Shown here in pieces: positions 1 to 7,075 of a DNA stretch of 9,252 nt (the first letter of the stretch is position 1; each line of letters begins with the position of its first letter). The DNA is from Verrucomicrobiota bacterium (GTDB lineage: Bacteria; Verrucomicrobiota; Verrucomicrobiia; Limisphaerales; UBA9464): positions 1-9,252 of the forward strand of contig CANGMO010000061.1 of the NCBI GenBank assembly GCA_947454295.1, in the 5' to 3' direction. The notes beneath the pieces are model-generated. The model searched no databases. It had not been told where the DNA came from and worked only from the letters and a program-made list of their open reading frames with translations. The translations under genes and the position numbers were made by a program.

Positions 1-1
1 G

Positions 2-526
2 ATGAACTCGCCGGAATCCAATCCGGACTGGCTTGAACCGGTCCAGCAACGCCACCTGGCGGACGCGGAACTTTCCGCGCTTCGCGCCCGGGCGTCGGGG
101 AATCCCGGGGACGCCCGGCTTCTGGAGGAGGAACTGGCACTTAACGCCCTCCTCGCCTCCCGCCCCCTGCCGAAGCTCTCCAGCAATTTTGCCTCGCAAG
201 TCTGGGCGGAAATCGACCGCGCCGAGGCGACCCGGCCCAGTTCAACCCCCGCCTGGTCCACACGACTGCTGCACTGGTTCGAAGCGCTGCGGTCCGGACC
301 GGCCATGGCGTTGGGCACCGTCCTGGTGGCCGCGGCCCTCGGGTGGGGTCAGGTGGCGAAGCATCGCCAATCCGCTCTGGCCACCAACCTTTCCGAATTC
401 TCCCGCACCGCCCCGGATGTCGAGGTCCTGCGCGACTTTGAATCCATCCGCGCCATGGCGGTGAAGCCCGAGCCGGGCGATCTGGCCTTGATCGCGGCCT
501 TGGAAGGGTCGTCCTCCGTGCACTGA
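2..526 (+). CDS. Anti-sigma-factor-like single-pass membrane protein
   Basis: Predicted inner-membrane protein of 174 residues, probably a regulator that holds an ECF sigma factor inactive at the membrane. The N-terminal part (about 1-95) is charged and helical and would be cytoplasmic. It contains a segment around residues 56-68 (LPKLSSNFASQVW) like the 'L..L.SNF..RV' stretch I associate with Verrucomicrobia anti-sigma-like proteins. One hydrophobic segment, about residues 100-118, is the only membrane span, and a tail of about 55 residues would be periplasmic. No zinc-binding HxxxCxxC (ZAS) motif is present, so it is not a canonical zinc anti-sigma factor. The ATG is the second base of the window, so an upstream start cannot be excluded. 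The next gene begins 10 bases downstream and encodes a secreted helical protein, consistent with a sigma/anti-sigma/periplasmic-partner operon. The function is inferred from architecture and context. Confidence 0.6.
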   Translation: MNSPESNPDWLEPVQQRHLADAELSALRARASGNPGDARLLEEELALNALLASRPLPKLSSNFASQVWAEIDRAEATRPSSTPAWSTRLLHWFEALRSGPAMALGTVLVAAALGWGQVAKHRQSALATNLSEFSRTAPDVEVLRDFESIRAMAVKPEPGDLALIAALEGSSSVH

Positions 527-536
527 GCCCGTCGCC

Positions 537-1517
537 ATGGCGACCTCCGCTTCCAGCTACATTTCCGCGACCCGGTCCCTCCCGTGGATCCGGTGCGCGA
601 CGCTGGCGGTGACGCTGGCAACCCTCGCCCTGAACCTCCGTGCGGAGGCCCCGCCCCTGCCCACCGCGGCTCGTTCGCCGGTGGATTTGTTCCGCGAACT
701 CCTGACCGCCTCGCCGACGCGACGCGACGAGCTGCTCGCCGGCAAATCAGCGACGGCGCGGGCCCTGATCGAAGCCAAACTGAAGGAGTTCGAAGCGTTC
801 GGCGGCGAAGTGGAGATTCGCCTGCGACTGGCCCAGCTTCAGTTCTATCTTTCACCGCTCCTGCGCGCCGCGCCTGAACAACGCGACGCGCTGCTGCAGC
901 GTGCGCCGGCGGAAGACCGCGACATGTTGGTTGAGCGCCTTAAGGCATGGGATGTCCTGTCCGCGGACACCCGCCGCGAAATCCTCGAAAGCGAGCGTTC
1001 CCTCCAATACTTCGTGCGGCAGGAATCGGCGGACACCCGTCAATTGCAGACCGCACTGGAGCGGGCACCCGCCCCGTCGCATCCGGAAATTGAAGCCCAG
1101 TTCGCACGCTGGCGGCAGCTGTCGGCCGAGGAGCGCGGGCGCAAGACCGCGCAGTTTCAGCGGTTTTTCGGACTGAGCGAATCGGAGCGGCTCAAGACCC
1201 TCGGACGCCTGCCCGACGCGGAGCGGCAGCAGATGGAGCGCTCCCTGTCCCGCTTCGCCGCCCTGCCCCCGGAACAGCGCGAACAATGCCTGCGCGCCTT
1301 TCGCCGCCTGTCCGAGCTGTCGGACGCGGAACGCGCGGAGTTCCTGAACAACGCTGCCAAGTGGCAGGCCATGTCCGCTTCCGAACGCGCCGCGTGGCGC
1401 AAGGTGGTGCAAAAGGTTTCCGGCCCGCCCACGCCACCGCCACGGCTGCCCATCCCGGTTCCCCGCAGTGCGGGCACCGCGGTGGCCACCAACTCCGACG
1501 CCGGAGACGGTCGCTAG
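537..1517 (+). CDS. Secreted helical repeat protein, DUF3106-like
   Basis: Hypothetical exported protein of 326 residues. The N terminus has arginines at 13 and 19, a hydrophobic core at about 20-34 and an AEA site near residue 38, which fits a Sec signal peptide. The mature protein is almost entirely helical and rich in Arg, Glu, Leu and Ala. It carries a degenerate repeat of the form [LM]-[SP]-x-x-[EQ]-R, with copies starting at about residues 195, 213, 225, 243, 261 and 279, mostly 18 residues apart. Weaker copies lie near 112, 123 and 141. The repeats resemble the DUF3106 family. The C-terminal 30 residues are a Pro-rich low-complexity tail. It starts 10 bases after the anti-sigma-like gene with no clear Shine-Dalgarno, so the two are probably co-transcribed. 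A periplasmic sensor or accessory role for the anti-sigma protein is inference only; no catalytic motif is visible. Confidence 0.65.
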   Translation: MATSASSYISATRSLPWIRCATLAVTLATLALNLRAEAPPLPTAARSPVDLFRELLTASPTRRDELLAGKSATARALIEAKLKEFEAFGGEVEIRLRLAQLQFYLSPLLRAAPEQRDALLQRAPAEDRDMLVERLKAWDVLSADTRREILESERSLQYFVRQESADTRQLQTALERAPAPSHPEIEAQFARWRQLSAEERGRKTAQFQRFFGLSESERLKTLGRLPDAERQQMERSLSRFAALPPEQREQCLRAFRRLSELSDAERAEFLNNAAKWQAMSASERAAWRKVVQKVSGPPTPPPRLPIPVPRSAGTAVATNSDAGDGR

Positions 1518-1521
1518 CCCC

Positions 1522-1542
1522 CCGCGGACGGCGCACCCGCGG
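1522..1542. terminator. Possible bidirectional terminator hairpin between convergent genes
   Basis: The 26-base gap between the convergent stop codons holds two CCGCGG arms (1522-1527 and 1537-1542) that can pair into a 6-bp all-GC stem with a 9-base loop. A short TTT follows on the plus strand, inside the stop codon region of the peptidase gene. There is no proper U tract on either strand. The position suits a shared terminator, but the arms are self-palindromic and short in GC-rich DNA, so chance is a real alternative. Confidence 0.25.
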
Positions 1543-1543
1543 T

Positions 1544-3505
1544 TTACTTGGCGTTCGCGTCGCCCGCGGCCTTGAGATTCGTCTCCAGGAACGTTTCCAG
1601 GGCGGTGTAGAATTCCACCTGGCTCTTCTTTCCCACGAATCCGTGCCCTTCGCGGGCCTTGGTTTCGTACTGATACGCCTTCCCGGCCGACTTCAACGCG
1701 GCCGCCATGCGGTCGCCGTGTTCAATCGGCACCCGGGGATCATCAATTCCGTAATACATCAGAACCGGCACGCGGATCTTGGCGGCGTGATAGACCGGGG
1801 AGCGGTCCCGCACGACCGACTCGCGGTTGGATTTCGCCCCCACGAGCCGCTCGACGGAGCGACGGATCAGGGCTTCCCCAGTGCGGTACTTGTCGAGAAG
1901 CAGTCCAAGGTCGGTGACACCCACGTAGTTCACCCCGCAGCGGTACAACTCGGGCGTGAAGCACAGACCAGCCATCGTCGCGTAGCCGCCGTAGCTCGCG
2001 CCGTAAATCGCGACCCGCTTGGGATCGGCAATTCCCTCGGCAATGCACCACGCCACGCCGTCCGACAGATCATTCTGCATGGCCCGGCCCCATTCCCCGA
2101 AGCCGGCAGATTCGAAGGCATAGCCATAGCCGGTGGACCCGCGAAAGTTCAACTGCAGCACCGCATAGCCGCGATTACACAGGAACTGCACCTCGGGATT
2201 GAACCCCCAGAAGTCTCGCGCCTGCGGGCCGCCGTGCGGATTCACGATCAGCGGCAGGTTCCGGGCCGGAACCCCGGCCGGCACCGACAAATACCCATGG
2301 ATGACCAATCCATCCCGCGCCTTCAACTGGATCGGCTTCATCTCCGCCATTTCCTCGGCCTTCAGCCAGCTCGCCAGCTTCACCCACAATCCCGCCTTCA
2401 GGGTCTTCAGATCCACGATGTACAGCGCACCAGGGTCTCGATCGCCATGGCTGTGAACCACCGCGAGCCGGTCATCGGCCGTCATCGAAAGGATTTCAAT
2501 CACCGGCCCGGGAAGCGCCTGGCTCAACGCGGTGTGGGTAGACGCCCACTCCGGATCGAGGAACTGAACGCGGGGAATCTCGTCGTGATACTCCACCGCG
2601 ATGGGCGCCCCGGTCTTGCGGCTGACGAACAATCCCTCCGCATCCACGGTGGCCGGGGCAAACAACTCCTTCCCGAACTGCCGGGTTTCCGAATCGAAGG
2701 TCCACACCGCGTCGGTCGACCGACCTCGATTTGAAGCCACATAAAGAGTCTTCCCGTCGGGATCGAAGCGCAGCGGACGGAAGGTAGGCCCCGCCAGCGG
2801 CTCCTCGATAATCGGAGTCCAGGGCTGGGAGGCGCTGGCGCGGTGGAGCCAGGTGACACGATCCTTGTCGAAACGGGCACCGAGTCGAACCTCCCCCTTG
2901 CGATCCGCGCGCCACTCAAAGACACCGGGTACACGCCCCTGCACCTTGGTGCCCCGACCCGTCCGGACATTGACCCGGTACACCTCCGGTTCCTCATTGC
3001 GGAGCTCATCCGATCCCAGCGTGGTGGCCGCCACCAGGATGTGCTCCGGGTCTCCCTCCATGAGCGACAACAGCCGCGGCGCACGGACGCGCGACCGGCC
3101 CTCCTGGCGGGCCTGGCCTTCGATGGACGAGAAGACCGTGCTGAGATCCTTGCCATCGCGCTTCTGGCTGAAGATGCCGCCGACGTCCCGGCCGTCCTCG
3201 CTGAGCCCGAAAATCAGGCGCTCCGAATCCTTCCACTCAAACCAGCTCACCTGGCGGTCCGCGTCGTACTTGAAACGCTGCACCGCCCGCGTGGCGAGAT
3301 TCATGACCACGAACTGTCGCTCCCATCCCTCGTGCACGATCACCGCCACGTGGCGCCCGTCCGGCGAGAGCCTTGGTTGGCTGAAATCGATGGGTCGCAG
3401 CAGAGTCTCGATGGGGATCCGGGCCGGAGGCGCCGCGAGCAACCGCGTGAATCCGGGGACGTGGAGCACGAGGGACAACAGAAGCGTCAGTTGAAGGGCG
3501 CGCAT
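1544..3505 (-). CDS. Secreted S9-family (prolyl oligopeptidase) serine peptidase
   Basis: Exported serine peptidase of 653 residues that probably cleaves peptides outside the cytoplasm. Numbered from the chosen start, residues 1-24 form a signal peptide with a long Leu-rich core. Residues about 30-390 form a beta-propeller with PD40/WD40-like strands (RLSPDGRHVA at about 45). Residues about 400-645 form the alpha/beta-hydrolase domain. Visible active-site elements are HGGP at 424-427, the nucleophile elbow GASYGG with Ser504, a GIDDPRVP motif with the probable catalytic Asp589, and EGHGF with His621. Length and domain order match S9B/S9C acylaminoacyl-peptidase and dipeptidyl-peptidase relatives; substrate specificity cannot be read. 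The frame is open to an ATG at 3586, but those 27 extra residues would precede and mask the signal peptide, so 3505 was chosen. It is convergent with the gene on its left in the window and divergent from the ThuA gene. No Shine-Dalgarno is visible. Confidence 0.92.
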   Translation of the reverse strand: MRALQLTLLLSLVLHVPGFTRLLAAPPARIPIETLLRPIDFSQPRLSPDGRHVAVIVHEGWERQFVVMNLATRAVQRFKYDADRQVSWFEWKDSERLIFGLSEDGRDVGGIFSQKRDGKDLSTVFSSIEGQARQEGRSRVRAPRLLSLMEGDPEHILVAATTLGSDELRNEEPEVYRVNVRTGRGTKVQGRVPGVFEWRADRKGEVRLGARFDKDRVTWLHRASASQPWTPIIEEPLAGPTFRPLRFDPDGKTLYVASNRGRSTDAVWTFDSETRQFGKELFAPATVDAEGLFVSRKTGAPIAVEYHDEIPRVQFLDPEWASTHTALSQALPGPVIEILSMTADDRLAVVHSHGDRDPGALYIVDLKTLKAGLWVKLASWLKAEEMAEMKPIQLKARDGLVIHGYLSVPAGVPARNLPLIVNPHGGPQARDFWGFNPEVQFLCNRGYAVLQLNFRGSTGYGYAFESAGFGEWGRAMQNDLSDGVAWCIAEGIADPKRVAIYGASYGGYATMAGLCFTPELYRCGVNYVGVTDLGLLLDKYRTGEALIRRSVERLVGAKSNRESVVRDRSPVYHAAKIRVPVLMYYGIDDPRVPIEHGDRMAAALKSAGKAYQYETKAREGHGFVGKKSQVEFYTALETFLETNLKAAGDANAK

Positions 3506-3649
3506 GATGGGTGAGGGCAAAGGGTGTTCGGACCTGACGCGCAGAAGGTGGTGCAACTCATTCTGGTTCGCAACCGGCAGGCCCACACCCGCGACTCACG
3601 AAAAACCCGCTGGCCCGCCGCGCGCCATCGGGTCAAGCTCGGCCACTCC
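3506..3649. promoter_or_regulatory. Divergent intergenic spacer holding promoters for both flanking genes
   Basis: These 144 bases separate the divergent starts of the S9 peptidase (minus) and the ThuA gene (plus), so they should hold both promoters and possibly a shared operator. I found no convincing -35/-10 pair on either strand. The only symmetric element noticed is GGTT-CGC-AACC at 3565-3575, a small inverted repeat too short to call an operator. Neither start has a recognisable Shine-Dalgarno. The assignment rests on gene orientation, not on a recognised motif. Confidence 0.4.
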
Positions 3650-4522
3650 ATGAACTCCTTCCGCCTCCTCCTGCTTCCCTGGATGCTCCTGGCCACCCTC
3701 GTCGCCAGTGCCGCGGACAAATCCATCGTGCTCATCGCCGGCGTTCCCAGCCACGCCCCGGCGGAACACGAATTCCGCGCCGGCTGCCTCCTGCTCGCCG
3801 ACTGCCTTCGCAAGGTCCCGGGAATCCAGGTGACCGTGGCCAGCAACGGCTGGCCAGCCGACATCTCGGTGCTGCGCTCGGCGGATGCAGTGGTGATCTA
3901 TTGCGACGGCGGCGACGGCCATCCAGCAATTCGCCCCGAACGTCTGAAGCTCCTCGACGAACTCGCGGCCAAGGGCGTCGGCATTGGCGCCGCGCACTAC
4001 GGCGTGGAGGTGCCGGCGGGGGATCCGGGATTCGCCATGCTGCGCTGGACCGGTGGCTATTTTGAGAAGTTCTGGAGCATCAATCCCACCTGGACCGCGG
4101 AACTCAAGAACCTGCCCGTGCATCCCGTGACCCGCGGCGTGAAGCCGTTCCAGATTCACGACGAGTGGTACTACCACATGCGCTTCACCCCCGACATGCA
4201 GGGCGTGACCCCCATCCTGAGCGCCGTGGCCCCGAAGAACACCGTCGGCCCGAACGGCCCACACAGCGGCAATCCGTTTGTGCGCGCCGAGGTTGCCCGC
4301 GGGGACGCGCAGCACCTGATGTGGGTCCTCAACCGCCCCAACGGCGGACGCGGATTCGGCTTCACCGGCGGTCACTATCACAAAAACTGGGCCGACCCCG
4401 ATTTCCGCAAGATTGTGCTCAACGCCATTGTGTGGCTCGCCGGCGCCGAGGTGCCTGCCGGCGGCATTGAATCCTCCGTCACCGCCGAGCAGCTGCAGCT
4501 GAATCTGGATCCCAAGAAGTAA
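3650..4522 (+). CDS. Secreted ThuA-domain protein
   Basis: Exported protein of 290 residues with a ThuA-like (trehalose-utilisation, glutamine-amidotransferase-like fold) domain. Residues 1-21 form a signal peptide ending VASA before ADK. The ThuA domain covers about 24-266: a first beta strand KSIVLIAG (24-31), the strand ADAVVIYCDGGDG (78-90), the segment GVGIGAAHYGVEV (109-121), the conserved IHDEWYYHMRF (169-179), and a C-terminal signature GFGFTGGHYHKNWADPDFRK (235-254) leading into the last helix. ThuA proteins are linked to disaccharide catabolism, and secreted copies are abundant in Planctomycetes and Verrucomicrobia; the exact reaction here is unknown. The frame is open further upstream, but the ATG at 3650 begins directly with the signal peptide. 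The PVC-type dehydrogenase gene follows after 45 bases on the same strand, so the two are likely one transcript acting in the same compartment. Confidence 0.9.
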   Translation: MNSFRLLLLPWMLLATLVASAADKSIVLIAGVPSHAPAEHEFRAGCLLLADCLRKVPGIQVTVASNGWPADISVLRSADAVVIYCDGGDGHPAIRPERLKLLDELAAKGVGIGAAHYGVEVPAGDPGFAMLRWTGGYFEKFWSINPTWTAELKNLPVHPVTRGVKPFQIHDEWYYHMRFTPDMQGVTPILSAVAPKNTVGPNGPHSGNPFVRAEVARGDAQHLMWVLNRPNGGRGFGFTGGHYHKNWADPDFRKIVLNAIVWLAGAEVPAGGIESSVTAEQLQLNLDPKK

Positions 4523-4567
4523 CTCCAAGGAATCCCCGCCCCCAAGACGCCGTCCTCCCGACCTCCC

Positions 4568-6637
4568 ATGAAACGCAACGTCCTTCTCGCCGCCGCCCTC
4601 GCTGCCGCGCTGCCTGCCTCGCTCACTGCCGTCCATGCCGACGCCACACGCGCCGGCGCAGCCGCCGCCGCGGAGCAGATGAAACAGCTCCACGTCGCCG
4701 ACGGCCTCGCGGCCGGCCTGTTTGCGCTGGAGCCCATGGTGGTGAATCCGGCCGACATGGACGTCGACCACCGCGGCCGCGTCTGGGTCACCGAGGGCGC
4801 CAACTACCGCTCCACCTTCCAAAAGTGGGGCATCCAGCGGAAGGACGGCGACCGCATCATGATCCTGGAAGACACCAAGGGGACCGGGGTCGCCGACAAG
4901 GCCACCGTCTTCTACCAGGACCTCTCGATCAACACCGCCCTCGGCATCTGCGTGCTCGGCAATCGGGTGATCGTCTCCAGCGCCCCCTACGTCTTCATCC
5001 TCTCCGACACCGACGGCGACGGCATCGCGGACAAACGGGAACTCCTGTTCACCACCGACCCCGGCCAGGCGGATCATGATCACGCCGTCCACGCCTTCGT
5101 CTTCGGACCGGATGGGAAACTTTACTTCAATTTTGGTAATGCCGGGCGCGTGCTGCGCCGGCCCAAGGGCGGAACCCACGAGGTGCCGCTGCACGGAAAG
5201 CTGTCGGCCGACGAAATCACCGGCGGTGAGATCGTTCGAGATGTGAATGGCGTCGAGGTGGTGGATCGCGGCCGTCCTTTTCGCCAGGGCATGGCGTTCC
5301 GCTGCAATCTCGATGGCAGCGACGTCGAGGTGCTGGGCCACAATTTCCGGAACAACTACGAGGTGGCGGTGGATTCGTTCGGGACCGTCTGGCAGTCGGA
5401 CAACGACGACGACGGCAACCGCGGAGTGCGCATCAACTACGTGATGGAGGGCGGCAACTACGGCTACACCGACGAGATCACGGGCGCAGGTTGGGGACAA
5501 AAGCGCACCGGCTGGGAGGAGGACATTTCGCGGCGCCACTGGCATCTCAATGACCCCGGTGTGGTGCCCAATCTGCTCCAGACCGGCGCAGGCGCCCCGA
5601 CCGGCATCGCCATCTACGAAGGCACGCTGCTGCCGGCGGTTTTTCGGAACCAGATTCTCCACTGCGACCCGGGTCAGCGCGTTGCCCGGGCCTATCCCGT
5701 CACTCGTGACGGCGCCGGCTACGCGGCGTCGATCACCAATCTGATCTGGAGTGATGACGCGTGGTTCCGCCCCTCCGATCTCGCCATCGCGCCGGATGGC
5801 GCGGTGTTTGTCGCCGACTGGAATGATTCCGGCGTCGGCGGGCACTACATGGCCGATCAGCAGCTGGAGACCATGACCGGCCGCGTGTATCGCGTGGCAC
5901 CCAAGGGCAACCGCCCTTCCGTCCCCGCGCTGGATCTGCGCACTGCCCGCGGTGCGGTGGCGGCCCTGCAGTCGCCCAATCACGAAACCCGCTACCTCGC
6001 CTGGATGGCGCTGCGCACGCTCGGTCGGAAGGCTGAACCCGAACTGCTCAAACTCTGGGACTCCAAGACCGCCCCGTCCCGTCAGCGCGTCCGTGCCCTG
6101 CATCTGCTCGCGCAGATCGACGGCCGCGCCGCCACCTCCGTGGCCGCGGCGTTGAAGGAGTCGGATCCCGATCTGCGCATCGCCGGATTGCGCATCGCGC
6201 GCCAGCACAAGCTCGACGTGATCCCGCTGATCAAGGCGCTGGCTCACGACGCAAACGTTCAGGTTCGCCGCGAGGCCATTCTGGCTCTTCGTCACCACCC
6301 CTCGCCCGACGCTCCCGCCCTGTGGGCCGAATTGGCCCGTCAGCACGACGGACATGACCGCTGGTACCTGGAGGCCCTCGGCCTCGGCGCCGACGGTCGC
6401 TGGGACGCTTGCCTCGGTGCGTACCTTGCCGCCGCGGGAACGCAGTGGAACACCCCGGCAGGCCGCGACATCATCTGGCGCTCGCGCGCCAAGCAGACGC
6501 CCGCGCTGCTGGTGAAGATCATCAACGATCCCGCCACCCAGGAATCCGCGAAGCCGCGCTACCTGCGCGCCTTCGACTTCCTGAGCGGCGCGGAGAAGGA
6601 TGCGGCGCTGCTGGAGTTGATCGGCGCGCTCAAGTGA
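4568..6637 (+). CDS. Secreted PVC-type membrane-bound dehydrogenase, HEAT repeats, no heme-c domain
   Basis: Exported protein of 689 residues from the 'PVC-type' dehydrogenase family, whose N-terminal domain resembles soluble glucose/sorbosone dehydrogenase propellers. Residues 1-24 are an Ala-rich signal peptide. The propeller covers about 42-445: VDHRGRVWVTEGANY (66-80), an acidic loop DTDGDGIADKRE (147-158) like a calcium-binding site, FRNNYEVAVDSFG (260-272), DNDDDGNRGVRINYVMEGGN (278-297) and RPSDLAIAPDGAVFVADWND (401-420) followed by GVGGH. Residues about 455-689 are helical HEAT-like repeats, for example 530-575. Many relatives are about 1000 residues and end in a CxxCH cytochrome-c domain; none is present here. 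Its four cysteines (128, 246, 366, 615) are isolated, and the stop is followed within 50 bases by another gene. Oxidation of a sugar or alcohol outside the cytoplasm is the family-based inference. No Shine-Dalgarno precedes the ATG. Confidence 0.85.
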   Translation: MKRNVLLAAALAAALPASLTAVHADATRAGAAAAAEQMKQLHVADGLAAGLFALEPMVVNPADMDVDHRGRVWVTEGANYRSTFQKWGIQRKDGDRIMILEDTKGTGVADKATVFYQDLSINTALGICVLGNRVIVSSAPYVFILSDTDGDGIADKRELLFTTDPGQADHDHAVHAFVFGPDGKLYFNFGNAGRVLRRPKGGTHEVPLHGKLSADEITGGEIVRDVNGVEVVDRGRPFRQGMAFRCNLDGSDVEVLGHNFRNNYEVAVDSFGTVWQSDNDDDGNRGVRINYVMEGGNYGYTDEITGAGWGQKRTGWEEDISRRHWHLNDPGVVPNLLQTGAGAPTGIAIYEGTLLPAVFRNQILHCDPGQRVARAYPVTRDGAGYAASITNLIWSDDAWFRPSDLAIAPDGAVFVADWNDSGVGGHYMADQQLETMTGRVYRVAPKGNRPSVPALDLRTARGAVAALQSPNHETRYLAWMALRTLGRKAEPELLKLWDSKTAPSRQRVRALHLLAQIDGRAATSVAAALKESDPDLRIAGLRIARQHKLDVIPLIKALAHDANVQVRREAILALRHHPSPDAPALWAELARQHDGHDRWYLEALGLGADGRWDACLGAYLAAAGTQWNTPAGRDIIWRSRAKQTPALLVKIINDPATQESAKPRYLRAFDFLSGAEKDAALLELIGALK

Positions 6638-6649
6638 CACAGGGCGCAC

Positions 6650-6677
6650 TTGAACCCGGACGCCATCCGGCTAGCTT
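6650..6677 (+). promoter_or_regulatory. Weak candidate promoter before the RelE-like gene
   Basis: TTGAAC (6650-6655) and TAGCTT (6672-6677) are separated by 16 bases and sit 10 bases before the RelE-like ATG. The match to the housekeeping consensus is poor (4/6 and 3/6). The same 50-base gap also holds CCGGA-CGCCA-TCCGG (6656-6670), a 5-bp stem followed a few bases later by TTTT (6676-6679), which could instead be a weak terminator for the dehydrogenase gene. Either reading would mark a transcription-unit boundary here. Both may be chance. Confidence 0.22.
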
Positions 6678-6687
6678 TTCCACCGAG

Positions 6688-7053
6688 ATGCCGCTCTTCC
6701 AGATCATCTTCAACCCGACCAGCGCCGCCGAACTCGCGCGCATGCCGAAGGATTTGCAATTGCACATCCTTGGGCAGTTCCGAGGCCTGCCCAAGGATCT
6801 GATGGAGGAGGAGGGTGTCTTCGGTCAGCTCACCCGCCAGGGCCGCACGCTCACCCGGTACCGCCTTGGCGAATACCGCGTGTACTTCGAGCGCCATCCG
6901 CTCGGGGTGGTCGTGCACCGGATCCTTTCCAAACACACCCTCAAGGACTTCCTGTTCCGCTCGAAGCTCGATGAGGATGAAAACCTCCAGACCAATCCCA
7001 AGTTCTGGGAATTGATCGAGCAGGCCCGCAGCAAGACGGCGAAGGCCGCCTGA
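6688..7053 (+). CDS. RelE/ParE-fold protein, orphan (no adjacent antitoxin)
   Basis: Small protein of 121 residues with the signature of the RelE/ParE toxin superfamily. RelE members are ribosome-dependent mRNA interferases and ParE members act on gyrase, but activity here is unknown. An N-terminal strand (LFQIIFNPTSAAEL, 3-16) and helical region lead to the sheet GRTLTRYRLGEYRVYFER (52-69), then VVVHRILSKHTLKDFLFR (74-91), which looks like the C-terminal strand-helix of the fold. About 28 residues extend beyond it (NPKFWELIEQARSK region). The frame is open for 93 codons upstream inside the dehydrogenase gene, but that part reads as an out-of-frame shadow, so the ATG at 6688 is chosen. No antitoxin-like ORF lies on either side: upstream is the dehydrogenase and 22 bases downstream is the ABC ATPase. 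It may be a domesticated or autonomous member co-transcribed with the exporter. Confidence 0.72.
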   Translation: MPLFQIIFNPTSAAELARMPKDLQLHILGQFRGLPKDLMEEEGVFGQLTRQGRTLTRYRLGEYRVYFERHPLGVVVHRILSKHTLKDFLFRSKLDEDENLQTNPKFWELIEQARSKTAKAA

Positions 7054-7075
7054 GTTCGCGAATCGGCGCCCGGCC

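Noticed and set aside
1286..2734. Plus-strand open frame of 482 codons antisense to the S9 peptidase
   Set aside because: It overlaps the catalytic-domain coding sequence of a clearly real peptidase and the end of the gene before it, and it has no recognisable motif. It is a GC-bias shadow.
3596..6649. Minus-strand open frame of 1017 codons antisense to the ThuA and dehydrogenase genes
   Set aside because: Both sense genes happen to be in the same frame, and strong G/C bias at third positions keeps the antisense frame free of stops. Its translation is His/Val/Gly-rich with no family resemblance, while both sense genes have clear domains and signal peptides.
6409..6687. N-terminal extension of the RelE-like frame back into the dehydrogenase gene
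   Set aside because: The extra 93 residues are Arg/Ala-rich out-of-frame translation of the dehydrogenase 3' end. The RelE-like fold begins at the ATG at 6688.
6688..7053. A complete type II toxin-antitoxin module
   Set aside because: Only the toxin-fold protein is present. No small antitoxin-like ORF lies in the 50-base gap upstream or the 22-base gap downstream.
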